A stretch of 5,430 bases of DNA from an uncultured Gemmatimonadota bacterium (GTDB taxonomy: Bacteria > Gemmatimonadota > Gemmatimonadetes > Longimicrobiales > Gaopeijiaceae): the NCBI GenBank assembly GCA_937136445.1, contig CAKZOQ010000184.1, positions 1 to 5,430 on the forward strand. Direction: 5' to 3'. The notes beneath the pieces were generated by a model. The model saw only the letters and a program-made list of their open reading frames with translations, did not search any database and was not told the DNA's origin. Below are positions 4,869-5,430 of the stretch, one piece after another (position 1 is the stretch's first letter; the number at the start of each line of letters is the position of its first letter). A program made the position numbers and the translations under genes.

Positions 4869-5430
4869 ATGGCTGATCAGAATATCGGAAAGGTCGTACA
4901 GGTCATCGGACCGGTGCTGGACGTCGAATTCGACGCCTCGCACCTCCCCGAGATCTACAACGCGCTCCGCCTGACGGGGACCTCCGAGGCGGGGCAGGAG
5001 CTGAACGTCGTCGCCGAGGTGCAGCAGCACATCGGCCGGAGCCAGGTCCGGGCCGTGGCCATGTCCTCCACCGACGGGGTGACCCGCGGGATGGAGGTGG
5101 TGGACACGGGCCAGGCCATCACGGTTCCGGTGGGCGAGCCTGCGCTGGGCCGCATCCTGAACGTCCTGGGCGAGCCCGTGGACGAGGGTGGTCCGGTGGG
5201 CGGCGAGGAGGCCGACCAGGTGGAGCGGTGGGCCATCCATCGTGACGCGCCCACCTTCGACCAGCTCGAGCCCAAGACCGAGATCTTCGAGACGGGCATC
5301 AAGGTGGTGGACCTCCTCTGCCCGTACGTGAAGGGCGGAAAGACGGGCCTCTTCGGCGGCGCCGGCGTGGGCAAGACCGTCATCATCCAGGAGCTGATCA
5401 ACAACATCGCCAAGGTGCACTCGGGCTTTT
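4869..5430 (+). CDS. atpD: F1Fo-ATP synthase subunit beta (partial, 3' end cut by window)
   Basis: Beta is the catalytic subunit that makes ATP from ADP and phosphate. The open frame starts at ATG 4869 and runs off the window, giving 187 complete codons of the roughly 460-480 expected. The N-terminus reads MADQNIGKVVQVIGPVLDVEF, the beta-barrel start typical of the family. It is followed by the conserved ALGRILNVLGEPVDEGGPV (residues 92-110), the block WAIHRDAPTFDQLEPKTEIFETGIKVVDLL (121-150), and the Walker A P-loop GGAGVGKT at 163-170 (bases 5355-5378), whose Lys169 and Thr170 bind the phosphates and Mg2+. The Walker B and DELSEED regions lie beyond the window. It is placed 38 bases after atpG, as in the standard operon. 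No frameshift or stop interrupts the visible part. Confidence 0.97.
   Translation, partial: MADQNIGKVVQVIGPVLDVEFDASHLPEIYNALRLTGTSEAGQELNVVAEVQQHIGRSQVRAVAMSSTDGVTRGMEVVDTGQAITVPVGEPALGRILNVLGEPVDEGGPVGGEEADQVERWAIHRDAPTFDQLEPKTEIFETGIKVVDLLCPYVKGGKTGLFGGAGVGKTVIIQELINNIAKVHSGF

Overview
This window is a GC-rich stretch of bacterial chromosome holding most of one F1Fo-ATP synthase operon. All genes are on the + strand, in the classical order atpB (a) - atpE (c) - atpF (b) - atpH (delta) - atpA (alpha) - atpG (gamma) - atpD (beta). atpB lacks its 5' end and atpD lacks its 3' end because the window cuts them. The other five genes are complete. The promoter, any atpI and any atpC would lie outside the window. 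No RNA gene, mobile element, CRISPR array or unrelated gene is visible.

Layout: Fo comes first. Subunit a ends at 683, a 79-base spacer follows, then the c-ring subunit (763-1026), a 119-base spacer, and subunit b (1146-1736). The F1 genes follow: delta overlaps b by 4 bases, alpha starts 35 bases after delta, gamma 45 bases after alpha, and beta 38 bases after gamma. Tight spacing, shared strand and Shine-Dalgarno sequences before every complete gene start support one polycistronic transcript. The products form one membrane rotary machine. Ions pass between subunit a (catalytic Arg) and the c-ring (Glu73), gamma turns inside alpha3beta3, and b plus delta form the stator.

Sequence details: c lacks the side chains of the Na+ site (Ile and Gly where Na+-type rings have Gln and Ser), so the enzyme is predicted to be H+-coupled. 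Subunit a has the mitochondrial-like His/Glu exchange relative to E. coli positions 219/245. Subunit b has a signal-peptide-like N-terminal extension. Alpha has Gly in place of the usual Gln in its P-loop and carries an acidic/Ala-rich C-terminal tail. Several perfect inverted repeats sit at gene junctions. The stop codons of atpB, atpE and atpG all fall inside predicted stem-loops, and atpE is bracketed by them, which suggests post-transcriptional tuning of subunit stoichiometry.

Organism: high GC, strongly GC-biased third codon positions, the gamma N-terminus (IKSVENTKQITRTMELVATSKL type) and a pre-sequence on b remind me of Gemmatimonadota or a neighbouring high-GC Gram-negative phylum. 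This is an impression from memory, not a phylogenetic result. Overall the region is ordinary core-metabolism DNA. I see no undescribed system, only local features of modest interest.
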